A stretch of 64,000 nt of DNA, taken from the NCBI GenBank assembly GCA_900318775.1, contig ONLY01000022.1, positions 1-64,000 on the forward strand. The letters run 5' to 3'. The position numbers were made by a program, and so were the translations under genes. Shown piece after piece: positions 1 to 8,674 of the stretch. The notes under the pieces were generated by a model. It saw only the letters and a program-made list of their open reading frames with translations, had not been told where the DNA came from and searched no databases. Every line of letters starts with the position of its first letter. The first letter of the stretch is position 1. This stretch comes from an uncultured Prevotellaceae bacterium. Its GTDB lineage: Bacteria; Bacteroidota; Bacteroidia; Bacteroidales; Bacteroidaceae.

Positions 1-294
1 GGCTCCTCATCTGGAAAACACGATTAAAAATCGTGTCCCCCATCTGAGGTTAATATAAAAAGGACAATAGCCTTGACACAGTTCAACTTACACTACCTAT
101 AACTACCATACGAAGGGGAGAGAATACTCTGCTAATGCTCGATGAAAGACGATAGCAAGTGATTGCCTCTGCCTGTATTCCCTTTGTTCCCACACAACCC
201 TTTAGAAGGCACTATTAACTCCATGTGATGAAACAAGGAGGATGCAGTAGGTTGAGCACCATACAGGAACAAGACAATACTATTAGGATAAAAG
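1..294. other. Gene-free left edge
   Basis: I see no convincing coding region here. The first 55 bases hold a hairpin built on a perfect inverted repeat (ACACGATT, three bases, AATCGTGT at about 18-37), flanked by CTCATCTGG and CCATCTGAG. This may be a terminator or repeat belonging to a gene left of the window. The rest is unremarkable. Confidence 0.5.
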
Positions 295-324
295 AAGGTG
301 AGCATCCATAAAGATGCTCACCTT
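295..324 (-). terminator. Terminator after the DUF4878-like gene
   Basis: A perfect 12-bp stem (AAGGTGAGCATC / GATGCTCACCTT) with a 6-base loop. T-rich sequence follows on both strands, so it could serve the leftward lipoprotein gene ending at 397 and also rightward transcription from outside the window. Confidence 0.75.
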
Positions 325-396
325 TTACGTTAGAAGCCTCAATAACATGAGAGACACTACTGCCCTCAAATCATGAAGTTCCATCTGCCTTTTTCG

Positions 397-777
397 TCAC
401 TTGCTGGCAATTTTCCAAGTCCCGTTTACCTTCCGCATATAGAACGGTCTTGTTGTGCCATATCCGTCAGCCATAATAGAGACTTCCACATCAGCCTCGT
501 CTCCATTGATGTTTTCCGAGACCACTTCAAACGTTCCGTTCTTGATAAGATAGTTGTCTGCATTGTCGCGCTCATACTGTCGCGTCAATTTCTCCACCAT
601 ATACTCTACCCTATCTTCAGGTAAATCCATGTAACCAACGGCCTTCTCCACGTTGCCATCCTTGATGGCCTCGAGTGCAGCCACAGCCACATCGCCTGGC
701 GTGTTGCCACCACACGATGAGAAAGAAAGAGCCATCAGCAGCATTGCTGCTACAGCAAAAAGAATGTTTTTCTTCAT
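397..777 (-). CDS. DUF4878-like lipoprotein
   Basis: A 126-residue protein with a lipoprotein signal peptide: basic start, hydrophobic stretch and lipobox with the lipidated cysteine at about residue 22. The mature part resembles the small NTF2-like DUF4878 fold (GDVAVAALEAIKDGNVEKAVGYM near 27-50, then a beta-rich half ending in VNGTWKIASK). Such proteins sit on the periplasmic face or the cell surface; their function is unknown. The next gene leftward-transcribed is at 846-2156, about 70 bp upstream, and the two may be cotranscribed. The family call is from memory of the pattern. Confidence 0.7.
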   Translation of the reverse strand: MKKNILFAVAAMLLMALSFSSCGGNTPGDVAVAALEAIKDGNVEKAVGYMDLPEDRVEYMVEKLTRQYERDNADNYLIKNGTFEVVSENINGDEADVEVSIMADGYGTTRPFYMRKVNGTWKIASK

Positions 778-845
778 TTCTATTAATTTTTTAGGGTTAG
801 ATGATTAATGAATGTCTAAAAGGAGATGGTAACAGATTCCTTTCA

Positions 846-2156
846 TCAATAATAAGTAATAGTTCTTTTCTGAACCGTGATAGAGGCATCGGTACTGTAA
901 ACCTTGCGCTCGGTCCAGTTCCCATGTTTATCGACAACCACGTTCCTATATGTCTCAGTATAGGGTTCGCCAGCATCCATACCACCTGGCTCAAAACGCC
1001 GCTGCAGGATGTAGCCATCAGCCCCATATCGAGTAGTCTCACTATTAATGTCGTCATAGACATGGAAGAAATACTTCACCACACGCCCTTGTGCATCATA
1101 GGTATAATCCTCGCCATTCCCTTCCGAATCAACCAAACCTTTTACAATTCGTCCTTTTGCGTCGCGCTTGATGCCCGATGGGAAAATGGCGTTCAACGAC
1201 TTGCCGTCCATCGTTTTCCAGAAGCCTTGTGCATCAAATGTGCGAGTTGTGTTGCCCCATTCATTGATCCAGGTGCATGACTTCACAGGACCGCGCAAAT
1301 CGAAGATGCCCAATTCGCCACGAGCAATGGCTTGAGCAGCAGAAGGCACAGATGTTGAACCAGGAGCAGGCTTAGGTGTGGGCACAGGAGTGGGTTTAGG
1401 AGCAGGAGCCACCGAAGATGGAAGGACGGGTGCATCTGTCACAGCACGTATCAGGCATCCCTGGAAACGATACCCTGAGTGCAAGCCGCCTGGGTTGTCC
1501 ACAAAGTCCATCTTGAAACCATGATCTTTATCGTAGTTGCCGCTATCATACCGCACCAGATTGCCTGTCCAGTATTCACCCCTCACCTGATCTGCCAAGA
1601 TGGTGGTGTAATCACCCTGGCGGTATCCACCTGATGGAAGGAAGATGCTGTTGCCGTTCGGTCCTGTCACCAGCATGCCCTTCACACCATTCCGTGTGGT
1701 AAGGGTCCATTTACACTTATCCCTCAGTTCGGTGCACTCCTCTCTTGTCGGCAAACGCCATGCGCCCCGCCAGATGACACGAGCCGCATCAAGTTTCGTA
1801 CCGCTGATTTGTTTGCCAATATCCATGACACCCGTTGATTTCTGAAACCAGCGATACGTGTCCGGCTTATAAAGCGCCTTGGGCTTGGTTTCTCCCCAAG
1901 CGAAATAGTCGCCATATGCTTCAGGGCTGGTTGCCCCCACATTGAATGGTGCCCAACGCACAGAAAGACCTAAATCTATTGCCTCCTCTTCCGCCACAAG
2001 TGGTGGCAATTCTTCTTTCTGAGCTTGTTTCTGTTTCTTCTTCGCCGACACATCAACGCCGGATTTCTGTGGCTGTCTGTTTTGTGCCACACTCTGATTC
2101 GTAGCTGTCAGCAGCATCGCTGTCACGAGCATGCAAGATAAAAAAGATTGTTTCAT
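846..2156 (-). CDS. Secreted FISUMP-like and YD-repeat-like protein
   Basis: A 436-residue exported protein. Residues 1-25 form a signal peptide ending SVAQ. A basic linker is followed, at about 58-240, by a domain of the Fibrobacter-paralogous (FISUMP) type, with the hallmarks LGLSVRWAPFNVG, DYFAWGETKPK, WRLPTREEC and a late GCLIRAV. A proline-rich linker (about 245-275, PAPKPTPVPTPKP) leads to a C-terminal region of repeated DAQG, DAKGR and YDAQGRVV turns that resemble YD/RHS wall-type repeats. This suggests a surface or periplasmic beta-rich protein. I see no catalytic motif and infer no enzymatic role. A Bacteroidota -7 box lies upstream at 2236-2243. Confidence 0.65.
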   Translation of the reverse strand: MKQSFLSCMLVTAMLLTATNQSVAQNRQPQKSGVDVSAKKKQKQAQKEELPPLVAEEEAIDLGLSVRWAPFNVGATSPEAYGDYFAWGETKPKALYKPDTYRWFQKSTGVMDIGKQISGTKLDAARVIWRGAWRLPTREECTELRDKCKWTLTTRNGVKGMLVTGPNGNSIFLPSGGYRQGDYTTILADQVRGEYWTGNLVRYDSGNYDKDHGFKMDFVDNPGGLHSGYRFQGCLIRAVTDAPVLPSSVAPAPKPTPVPTPKPAPGSTSVPSAAQAIARGELGIFDLRGPVKSCTWINEWGNTTRTFDAQGFWKTMDGKSLNAIFPSGIKRDAKGRIVKGLVDSEGNGEDYTYDAQGRVVKYFFHVYDDINSETTRYGADGYILQRRFEPGGMDAGEPYTETYRNVVVDKHGNWTERKVYSTDASITVQKRTITYY

Positions 2157-2235
2157 TAGAATAGGTTAATATTGGATATTTAACTTTCATCTCAACCAAC
2201 CCTCCTTTTCCAGAAGTTCAAGTTAGATGCTATTG

Positions 2236-2243
2236 CAAAGATA
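2236..2243 (-). promoter_or_regulatory. Bacteroidota -7 box for the 846-2156 gene
   Basis: On the minus strand the sequence reads TATCTTTGC, with TTG about 20 bases upstream. This is the Bacteroidota primary sigma factor pattern, about 80 bases ahead of the start codon. Confidence 0.65.
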
Positions 2244-2417
2244 AAAAGAATGACCTTAAAAAACAACTTGAATTTCCATTTTTTTTGAGTTCCCCTACGA
2301 CAAATCACACAAACAGCACCGACCTGCGCTCTGAAGAAGCCAGAAAAGGCTCACTGCAAGTGCCACTCCCTGCGCAATTACAATCATACAAGAAGCACTC
2401 ATCCACAGCCAAAAAAT

Positions 2418-2504
2418 CGGTGTGACTCACACCGGTATGGGCGGTGTGACTCAGACCGGCACCCTCGGTGTGACTCACACCGCTTTCAGAGGTGTGAGTG
2501 CAGC
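2418..2504 (+). repeat. 24-bp palindromic tandem array, copy 1
   Basis: Four units start at 2419, 2443, 2467 and 2491, exactly 24 bp apart. Each has a 16-base near-palindrome GGTGTGACTCACACCG followed by 8 variable bases. Unit 2 carries CAGACC instead of CACACC, and unit 4 is degenerate. A second copy with matching spacers lies inverted at 33778-33842. Confidence 0.85.
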
Positions 2505-2620
2505 CTATTGGGGACTACTCCTACAAGAACGAAGTAGCACTGGAAGGACAGGACGAAGACCTGTGTCGGCTGGAGAGAAAAAAGTAAGGTAGGAAGACGG
2601 ATGATATGAAGAAAATGTCG

Positions 2621-2628
2621 TAAATTTG
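2621..2628 (+). promoter_or_regulatory. -7 box for folA
   Basis: TAAATTTGC fits the Bacteroidota TAnnTTTG consensus and lies about 100 bases upstream of the folA start. Confidence 0.55.
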
Positions 2629-2728
2629 CAAACCCAATATATGGTTTCCACACACGGAAGGAAACAAGAAAAAGCCCAAGGTAAGAATGAACCAGACCAT
2701 TGTCGAATTATAAATTGCAAACAAGACC

Positions 2729-3217
2729 ATGATTTCCATCATTGTAGCGATAGCCGAGAACCGCGCGATAGGCTCGGAGAACAAACTCATCTATTGGTTG
2801 CCTAACGACCTGAAACGCTTCAAGGCACTGACCACCGGACACACCATCATCATGGGCCGGCGCACATTTGAGAGCCTGCCCAAGGGCGCCCTGCCCAACC
2901 GCCGCAACATTGTGCTCTCACGCAAGGGCAAGGCTGCGGATTTCCCCAACTGCGACCTCTACCCCACACTTGACGATGCGCTGGCATCGTGCGAGGGCGA
3001 CGTGTACATCATAGGTGGTGCATCGGTCTATCAGGAGGCACTCTCCAAGGCCGACCGCCTGTGCCTCACCTACATCTACGACACGCCCCAGCAGGCAGAC
3101 ACCTTCTTCCCCGAAATCGACAAGAATGAATGGGTGGAGACCTTCAGAGAGGAACACGACGTGGACGAGAGACACGCCTACAGGTATGCATTCGTGAACT
3201 TAGAGAGAAAAGCATGA
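2729..3217 (+). CDS. folA: Dihydrofolate reductase
   Basis: A 162-residue cytosolic enzyme that reduces dihydrofolate to tetrahydrofolate with NADPH, for thymidylate, purine and methionine synthesis. Visible family marks are ISIIVAIAENRAIGSENKLIYWLPNDLKRFK at the start, the MGRRTFESLP loop with the NADPH-binding arginine near residues 43-50, and IIGGASVYQEAL near 96. The length is normal for the family. The stop overlaps the start of the downstream rRNA methylase (ATGA), which implies translational coupling. Its promoter is at 2621-2628. Confidence 0.95.
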   Translation: MISIIVAIAENRAIGSENKLIYWLPNDLKRFKALTTGHTIIMGRRTFESLPKGALPNRRNIVLSRKGKAADFPNCDLYPTLDDALASCEGDVYIIGGASVYQEALSKADRLCLTYIYDTPQQADTFFPEIDKNEWVETFREEHDVDERHAYRYAFVNLERKA

Positions 3218-4581
3218 CGCTACCACTTGACTTTCAGCGGATGATGACCAAACAATTCGGCAAGGAAGAATATGACAAACTTGCCGAGGCGCTTGCCATG
3301 CCCGCACCCACCAGCATCCGCGTTAATAAGGAGAAGGACTTCCTGCCCTCAATGCTCAACGTTCCACACTCCCCCATCCCATGGTGCACAGAAGGGTTTT
3401 ATCTGGACAAACGACCTGCGTTCACGTCCGACCCCCTCTTTCATGCAGGCTGCTACTATGTGCAGGAAGCATCATCCATGTTTCTGGCGCACATCTTGAG
3501 ACACTATGTAGAAGAGCCCGCGGTGGCCCTCGACCTATGTGCCGCACCTGGCGGGAAATCCACCCTCATGCTGTCACAACTGCCTGCTGGATCCGTACTC
3601 ATTGCCAACGAGGCCATGCGCCAACGAGCCAACATTCTGGCTGAGAACATCACCAAGTGGGGCAATCCAAACTGCATCGTGACCAACAACTATGCCGAAG
3701 ACTTCGGAGCCTTCAGCCAGACCTTCGACGTCATCGTCTGCGATGCACCCTGCTCAGGCGAAGGCATGTTCCGCAAAGACCCCGACAGCATCAGCGAATG
3801 GAGTCTTGACAACGTGGACACCTGCTGGCAGCGTCAACGCGATATCGTCAGCAACATTTGGCACACACTGAAGGACGGAGGCCTTTTCATCTACAGCACC
3901 TGCACCTACAATTCCTTGGAGGACGAAGAGAATGTGGCATGGATCGCCAAAACACTCGGAGCAGAAGTGCTGTCATGCCACCCACAAGAAGACTGGAGCC
4001 TGACCGAAACCAACACACACTTCTACCCCCACCGCACCAAGGGAGAAGGATTCTTCATCAGCGTACTGAGGAAGACTGCATCAGCTGAGGATAACGATGA
4101 CTTGAGGCATCGGAAGCACAAGGAGAAAAGACGGAACGGAAAGCCTAACACAAAGATTCCTGCAGAGCTGAAAAGCTGGATGACAAACAGCGAAGACTTC
4201 ACCATCACAGAGGACGAAGAGGCATTCCGCGCATTCCCCACCGCCTACCTTCCACTCTACCAACAGGCAAAGAGCCAACTGAAAGTAGTTCATGCAGGCA
4301 TCGAGCTGGCTACGGTCAAGGGCAAAAACCTGCAGCCCTGCCATAGCCTTGCCATGAGCAACCACCTCCATCCCGAAGCATTTCCTTCCGTCGAAGTGGA
4401 GAAGGCACAAGCCATTGCCTACCTGCATACCGAGGCCCTGCAACTGCCCGACGGCACCCCACGTGGCTATGTGCTCCTCACCTATCAGGGCCATCCCCTC
4501 GGATTCGTAAAAAACATCGGCAACCGCGCCAACAACCTCTACCCTGCAGAATGGCGCATCAGGAGCGGCTACATACAATAG
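3214..4581 (+). CDS. rRNA cytosine-C5 methyltransferase (NOL1/NOP2/Sun, RsmF-like)
   Basis: A 455-residue SAM-dependent RNA m5C methylase, probably acting on 16S rRNA. The start at 3214 overlaps the folA stop (ATGA); an in-frame start further upstream lies inside folA and is less likely. The SAM site LDLCAAPGGKST lies near residues 105-116. The two catalytic cysteines are in DAPCSGEGMFRKD and STCTYNSLEDEENV. The C-terminal part (about 290-455) matches the RNA-binding extension of the RsmF/YebU branch. Which rRNA base is modified cannot be read from the sequence. Confidence 0.88.
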   Translation: MTLPLDFQRMMTKQFGKEEYDKLAEALAMPAPTSIRVNKEKDFLPSMLNVPHSPIPWCTEGFYLDKRPAFTSDPLFHAGCYYVQEASSMFLAHILRHYVEEPAVALDLCAAPGGKSTLMLSQLPAGSVLIANEAMRQRANILAENITKWGNPNCIVTNNYAEDFGAFSQTFDVIVCDAPCSGEGMFRKDPDSISEWSLDNVDTCWQRQRDIVSNIWHTLKDGGLFIYSTCTYNSLEDEENVAWIAKTLGAEVLSCHPQEDWSLTETNTHFYPHRTKGEGFFISVLRKTASAEDNDDLRHRKHKEKRRNGKPNTKIPAELKSWMTNSEDFTITEDEEAFRAFPTAYLPLYQQAKSQLKVVHAGIELATVKGKNLQPCHSLAMSNHLHPEAFPSVEVEKAQAIAYLHTEALQLPDGTPRGYVLLTYQGHPLGFVKNIGNRANNLYPAEWRIRSGYIQ

Positions 4582-4705
4582 AGCACCGAGTTGGCATTTC
4601 CTAGCGCCAGGCACACCTCTGCAGCAAACAGGCAAGGTTTTTGCCTGCTATCCTTTCCCAATTGGAAAAATTTGCCTATTTTTGCACATCATAAAATCTC
4701 ACAAC

Positions 4706-5308
4706 ATGAAGACAGAACTCACACTTGCCGTACCTACCGAGAAGTTATGGCAGTTGCTTGAATACAAAGAAAATGCGGTCATCAAACTGGTGGACACCAA
4801 CCTGATGGAGCAAATCCTCTCGCATGGCATTTTTGAGCACCGCAACCTGCTGGAAGAAGACCCTTCCCACAAGCAAATCATTCCTTACGCTGTGATATGC
4901 TGCGGCGACGAGGTCTATCTCTTCCACCGTACCAAGAAGCAGACCGAAACCCGACTCCACAACCTCTATTCACTGGGGGTTGGTGGCCACATGAACCCCT
5001 TCGGAGATAAAATCGACATCGCCTACATGCGCCACGAACTGGAGCGCGAAATGAACGAGGAAGTACTGCTGCATGAAGACTGTCACGTGGAGTCCGTTGT
5101 TCCCGTTGGTTTCATCAACGACGACACCAACGAGGTAGGGAAAGTGCACCTGGGTGTACTCTACCACATCAACCTCAACAATACCTCCATCGAAATCAAT
5201 GAAAAAGAGAAAATGACTGGCCAGTGGATCAAGAAGTCCCAGTTGAAAGACTACTACCCACAGATGGAGTCGTGGTCGAAGATATACGTTGACCTGCAGT
5301 CGCTGTAA
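4706..5308 (+). CDS. NUDIX-like phosphohydrolase-family protein
   Basis: A protein of about 200 residues. I chose the ATG at 4706 because the in-frame ATG at 4682 falls in the likely promoter or leader (TTTGCCTATTTTTGCAC, about 4670-4686). The centre carries a NUDIX-box-like stretch, GVGGHMNPFGDK followed by HELEREMNEEVLL, with glutamates suited to metal binding. The spacing is looser than in canonical NUDIX enzymes, so activity and substrate are uncertain. It appears to be transcribed alone, between folA-rsmF and the unrecognised gene at 5387. Confidence 0.65.
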   Translation: MKTELTLAVPTEKLWQLLEYKENAVIKLVDTNLMEQILSHGIFEHRNLLEEDPSHKQIIPYAVICCGDEVYLFHRTKKQTETRLHNLYSLGVGGHMNPFGDKIDIAYMRHELEREMNEEVLLHEDCHVESVVPVGFINDDTNEVGKVHLGVLYHINLNNTSIEINEKEKMTGQWIKKSQLKDYYPQMESWSKIYVDLQSL

Positions 5309-5349
5309 GGTTTTTCACGCATTTTTCACCCCATATCGTATTTTTGTCG

Positions 5350-5357
5350 TATCTTTG
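5350..5357 (+). promoter_or_regulatory. -7 box for the 5387 gene
   Basis: TATCTTTGC, a textbook Bacteroidota -7 element, lies 30 bases upstream of the start codon. I see no clear -33 box. Confidence 0.65.
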
Positions 5358-5386
5358 CACAACGAAAAACAAGCAAATCAACACAA

Positions 5387-5992
5387 ATGAACTTATACGT
5401 TAGATATTTTGACCACGAGGCACTGGCCACATCCGTTGACGAAGCAATGGCATTCCTTCAGACCATTGAGGAAATCAAACTGGAAAGCAACACCGCCAGC
5501 CGCATTTCCACATTCCTGAACTCCTCAAACCTCTTCCCCTTCCGTCTGAAAGTGAGCTACTCCAACTATGTGCTCTTTCTGAAGACAGAGGCTGAGACCC
5601 TTGAGCAATTCAAGGAAGAGGAGGCCAAGCGCAAGGAGCAGAAAGCAGAACGTGTGTCAACCATGGCAGAACGCAAGAAGACAATCCTCGATGCTCTTAA
5701 TGAGGAAAAGATTGGATGGTGGGATGCTGTGCTGACTTTCAAGCGTGTCATCACAATGCCCGAGACCGGCAAGTGCAAGTACATTGACACCCGCTTCCAC
5801 GTTCGTTTGCGTGCACTCAGCGCCATGGATGCCTACAACCGCCTTATCAAGCACCTCCAAGGCCGTTCTGACGTTGACCCACGTTCTCAGTTCCCATCGG
5901 CCAAGAGCGACAAGTTCGAATACACTTATTTGGGAAATGAAACTCTAGCAGCGGAAACCGCTTCCAGCGCTGAAGAAACTATCAACGAATAA
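5387..5992 (+). CDS. Conserved-looking protein of unknown function
   Basis: A soluble protein of 201 residues that I do not recognise. It has no signal peptide or membrane segment. The middle (about 70-110) is a charged helix rich in Glu and Lys (QFKEEEAKRKEQKAERV), likely a coiled coil. The C-terminal half is mixed, and the tail is acidic and low in complexity (ETASSAEETINE). It has its own promoter, and codon use like its neighbours supports a real gene. It ends 10 bp from the convergent PorE-like gene. Confidence 0.7.
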   Translation: MNLYVRYFDHEALATSVDEAMAFLQTIEEIKLESNTASRISTFLNSSNLFPFRLKVSYSNYVLFLKTEAETLEQFKEEEAKRKEQKAERVSTMAERKKTILDALNEEKIGWWDAVLTFKRVITMPETGKCKYIDTRFHVRLRALSAMDAYNRLIKHLQGRSDVDPRSQFPSAKSDKFEYTYLGNETLAAETASSAEETINE

Positions 5993-6002
5993 TCATTAAC
6001 GA

Positions 6003-8090
6003 TTAAAATACAAAATCATCATTCTTAGCCGCATCCTCCCGACGTTGAGATGCGGCTTTTTTTGTCTCATCTTCTGGATTATACTCACGCAACGTCGTGC
6101 CATAGGTCGTACGAAGCACACGGAACTCAGTGCGGCGATTGAGCGCATTCAGCACCTCCTGCTCATCTTCGTTCTTCACACCTCGGATATAGGCTTCCGT
6201 CAGTGTGTCGTTTTCCTGCACCTCTACTTTAGGATTGCCAGCCAAGAGGGTTTCAACCAACTTCTTAGTAATGACCTTCGGACGCGATTCTCCATAACCT
6301 ACAGCCGTTAAACGGTCTGCAGCAATATCGTGCTGAATCAAATAGCGCACCACCGACTCAGCACGGCGTTGGGACAGGCGCTGGTTGTACTCGTCGTTAC
6401 CACGATAGTCACAATGCGCCGAAAGCTCGATGGTAATCGTCGGATTCTCATTCATCATCGACACCAGCTTATCCAGCGCCTCTGTCGATTCCGGAGTCAG
6501 ATCGGCACGGTCAAACTCATAGAAGATATTATCGATAAGCACAGGTACATTGATTGGTGGCAAAGGGAATTGAAGCGTGTATTCCTCACTCTCCTCCGAC
6601 TGCTCTACACGAATCTCATTCTTCACATTCAAATATCCCTTGCAAGTGCCCAGCAGCACATAGTCAACGCCTGGTTTCAGCACCTGTGTGAACGAACCAT
6701 CGCCTTTCACTGACAGCTTCAGGTTTGTGCCATCATTACCCACCATATAGACAAGCGCTTCGGGCAATTCATAGCCATCTTTCTCATACACCCATCCTGT
6801 CACCGTCTGCAATATCTCTGGACACTCAAACGAATAGATATGCTCCCAGCCCTTGCCATCGTTGCGCGAAGATGAAAAGAAGCCACGGTTGTGCACACCC
6901 TCGAAAGTCATGCCAAAATCATCAGCGGAAGAATTGAGCGGAAACTGCAGGTTCTCTACAATTGTTCCACGCAGCGAATCCTCACGGGCAATAAAGATGT
7001 CCAAACCACCCATGCCCGGATGACCATCAGAAGAGAAGTAAAGGTCGCCATTGGAACGGAATGCCGGAAACATTTCATCACCAGCCGTATTGACAGGACG
7101 GCCCAAATTCTCCATGCCACCAAAACCATTGCTAAGGATGCGTGTGCGCCAGATATCCAGGCCGCCCTCACCTCCGGGAAAATCGCTCACAAAGTAAAGC
7201 CACTCACCATCGGGACTCACAGCAGGATGCGCAAACGAGCTCAGCGTGTCACGCGAGATGTCACACTTCGCAGGCTTGCTCCATGACGCATCGCTGCGTT
7301 GCGATTTCCATATTTCTGCATAACGCGGATAGTCCGGATCGCTGGAGCAACGGGTAAAATACATTGTCTTGCCGTCAGGGCTCAGACACGAAGCACCCTC
7401 GTCATAGACAGTGTTCACCTCACCCTCTATCACTTCCACGGGCTGCCATTTCCCTTGGTCATTTTTGCGCGAAGAAAACAAATCGCCATATTTCAATCCC
7501 GTGATGCCTGAGATGTCATCCCCCTCCGCATCATTGCGTGTAGATGACAGCACCAGCACATCCGCATCGTCCCCTACCAGCATCGGTGAGTAGTCCGAAC
7601 GGCGCGAATTGAAGAAAGCCTCTTTCTTCACTTTATACTGATTCGGTTTAGCCTTCCATTGGGGCCCCAGTTCACAGGAGAGCAGACCACTGTGTGCCAA
7701 CTCATTCCCAGGGTCGAACGTCAAATATTGCTGAAAATTCTGTTGCGCCTGCTTATACTGCCCTGCCTTCAACTGCTGCTGAGCCAAATGCAAATAAGCC
7801 AAACTATCAGGAACTTTGTAACGGATGGCATTCACATACGCCGCCATCGCCTTCTGTGTATAACCGATATGGCGGTAGCACTCCCCCATCATGAAAGCAC
7901 GCACGGCACGCTTATCCTTTTCCTTCGGAGCACACCGCGAATACGACTTCTTATAATTGATGCTTGCCGCATAATACTCCCCGATGGCATAACTCTGTTC
8001 CGCTTTCTTGAACGCTATACCCTCGTTGCTGCACGCCCCAAGCATCAAAGCCGCTATATAGATGAATATGAAGAGGCTTTTTCTTCGCAT
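6003..8090 (-). CDS. porE: PorE-like type IX secretion outer-membrane lipoprotein
   Basis: A 695-residue lipoprotein with the lipidated cysteine at residue 20 (LMLGAC). Domain order: TPR-type helical repeats (about 25-140), WD40-like PD40 beta-propeller repeats (about 170-410, with YFTRCSSDP, WLYFVSDFPGGEGGLDIWRT and LYFSSDGHPGMGGLDIF), a carboxypeptidase-regulatory-like beta domain (about 425-500) and a C-terminal OmpA domain that binds peptidoglycan (about 520-640, YEFDRADLTPES and LSAHCDYRG). TPR, propeller, CRD and OmpA in that order is the arrangement known for PorE of the type IX secretion system, which anchors the machine to the cell wall. An uncharacterised OmpA-family paralogue is the alternative. 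Confidence 0.7.
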   Translation of the reverse strand: MRRKSLFIFIYIAALMLGACSNEGIAFKKAEQSYAIGEYYAASINYKKSYSRCAPKEKDKRAVRAFMMGECYRHIGYTQKAMAAYVNAIRYKVPDSLAYLHLAQQQLKAGQYKQAQQNFQQYLTFDPGNELAHSGLLSCELGPQWKAKPNQYKVKKEAFFNSRRSDYSPMLVGDDADVLVLSSTRNDAEGDDISGITGLKYGDLFSSRKNDQGKWQPVEVIEGEVNTVYDEGASCLSPDGKTMYFTRCSSDPDYPRYAEIWKSQRSDASWSKPAKCDISRDTLSSFAHPAVSPDGEWLYFVSDFPGGEGGLDIWRTRILSNGFGGMENLGRPVNTAGDEMFPAFRSNGDLYFSSDGHPGMGGLDIFIAREDSLRGTIVENLQFPLNSSADDFGMTFEGVHNRGFFSSSRNDGKGWEHIYSFECPEILQTVTGWVYEKDGYELPEALVYMVGNDGTNLKLSVKGDGSFTQVLKPGVDYVLLGTCKGYLNVKNEIRVEQSEESEEYTLQFPLPPINVPVLIDNIFYEFDRADLTPESTEALDKLVSMMNENPTITIELSAHCDYRGNDEYNQRLSQRRAESVVRYLIQHDIAADRLTAVGYGESRPKVITKKLVETLLAGNPKVEVQENDTLTEAYIRGVKNEDEQEVLNALNRRTEFRVLRTTYGTTLREYNPEDETKKAASQRREDAAKNDDFVF

Positions 8091-8271
8091 ATCACTACTA
8101 ATAAACGAAAAAGAGGTCCCAATATTGCACGGAACCCCTTGTTAAGTGATAATTGAACCATTTTAGTTGACAGGTGGCAGCAAAGTCAAATGGCAGGTAT
8201 AGGCTAATTGACAATTATCGCCATACAGCGAGTTTGCCAATTTGTGTGCACCACATCAGCCCAACTGCCAA

Positions 8272-8673
8272 CTATCCCAAGTGCACCTCCTTATCCACCA
8301 CCTCGCCATTCAGGATCTTGAAAGAATTCAAATGGATGCCTTCATAGAGTGAGAGAATAGCATATCGGATAGAGGGGTCGTTCGCCAAACGCAAATCTTC
8401 CTGCGAAGGGCGCGAGGGAGAAGCGGGATGACTGTGCCAATTGGCAAGAATCTTCAGCCCATTAGCACGAGCATATTTCAAAGCCGCAAATTGGTCTTTC
8501 GGTGCAAAGGAGAAATGCTCGGACGAATGGTCTATATTCTCCATCCAATAGTTCTCCTTCACCACATCCCCATCCTCTGTCGCTATGCCTAGCAGATAGC
8601 CGCACGTTTCTTCGGGAGCATCCTTCCGTGCCTGAGCAATCAGCTGATCTATAATTTCCTGCGGAATCTTCAT
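8272..8673 (-). CDS. JAMM/MPN metalloprotease, HcyD/Mec-like
   Basis: A 133-residue zinc-dependent isopeptidase-like protein. The JAMM signature is visible: a glutamate near the start (PEETCGYLLG), then NWHSHPASPSRPSQEDL, giving H-x-H with S and D ligands. In Wolinella (HcyD) and Mycobacterium (Mec), such enzymes trim or release small ubiquitin-like sulfur carriers. Here it is the last gene of the sulfur operon, one base after the ThiF-like gene. The carrier encoded just upstream ends GGGAL, so the likely job is removing the last residues to expose a Gly-Gly end. That role is inferred from context. Confidence 0.8.
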   Translation of the reverse strand: MKIPQEIIDQLIAQARKDAPEETCGYLLGIATEDGDVVKENYWMENIDHSSEHFSFAPKDQFAALKYARANGLKILANWHSHPASPSRPSQEDLRLANDPSIRYAILSLYEGIHLNSFKILNGEVVDKEVHLG

Positions 8674-8674
8674 C

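Larger units (their letters stand above)
2157..2728. other. Divergent intergenic region upstream of folA
   Basis: A stretch of about 570 bp between two divergent genes. It holds a leftward promoter (2236-2243), a four-unit 24-bp palindromic array (2418-2504) and a rightward promoter for folA (2621-2628). No gene is supported. Confidence 0.6.

Noticed and set aside
2418-2504. 24-bp array as a peptide repeat (GVTHTGMG type)
   Set aside because: The period of eight codons keeps a frame open, but there is no good start, and the sister arrays have a 23-bp period that cannot be coding.
2418-2504. CRISPR array
   Set aside because: Spacers are only 8 bases, units are palindromic and 16 bases long, the same spacers recur at 33778, and no cas gene is in the window.
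8160-8271. Possible further 23-bp array (TTGACA, TGGCAG and TTGCCA words) between the PorE-like and JAMM genes
   Set aside because: Distances between similar words are irregular (16, 25, 32 and 40 bases), so no period is supported.
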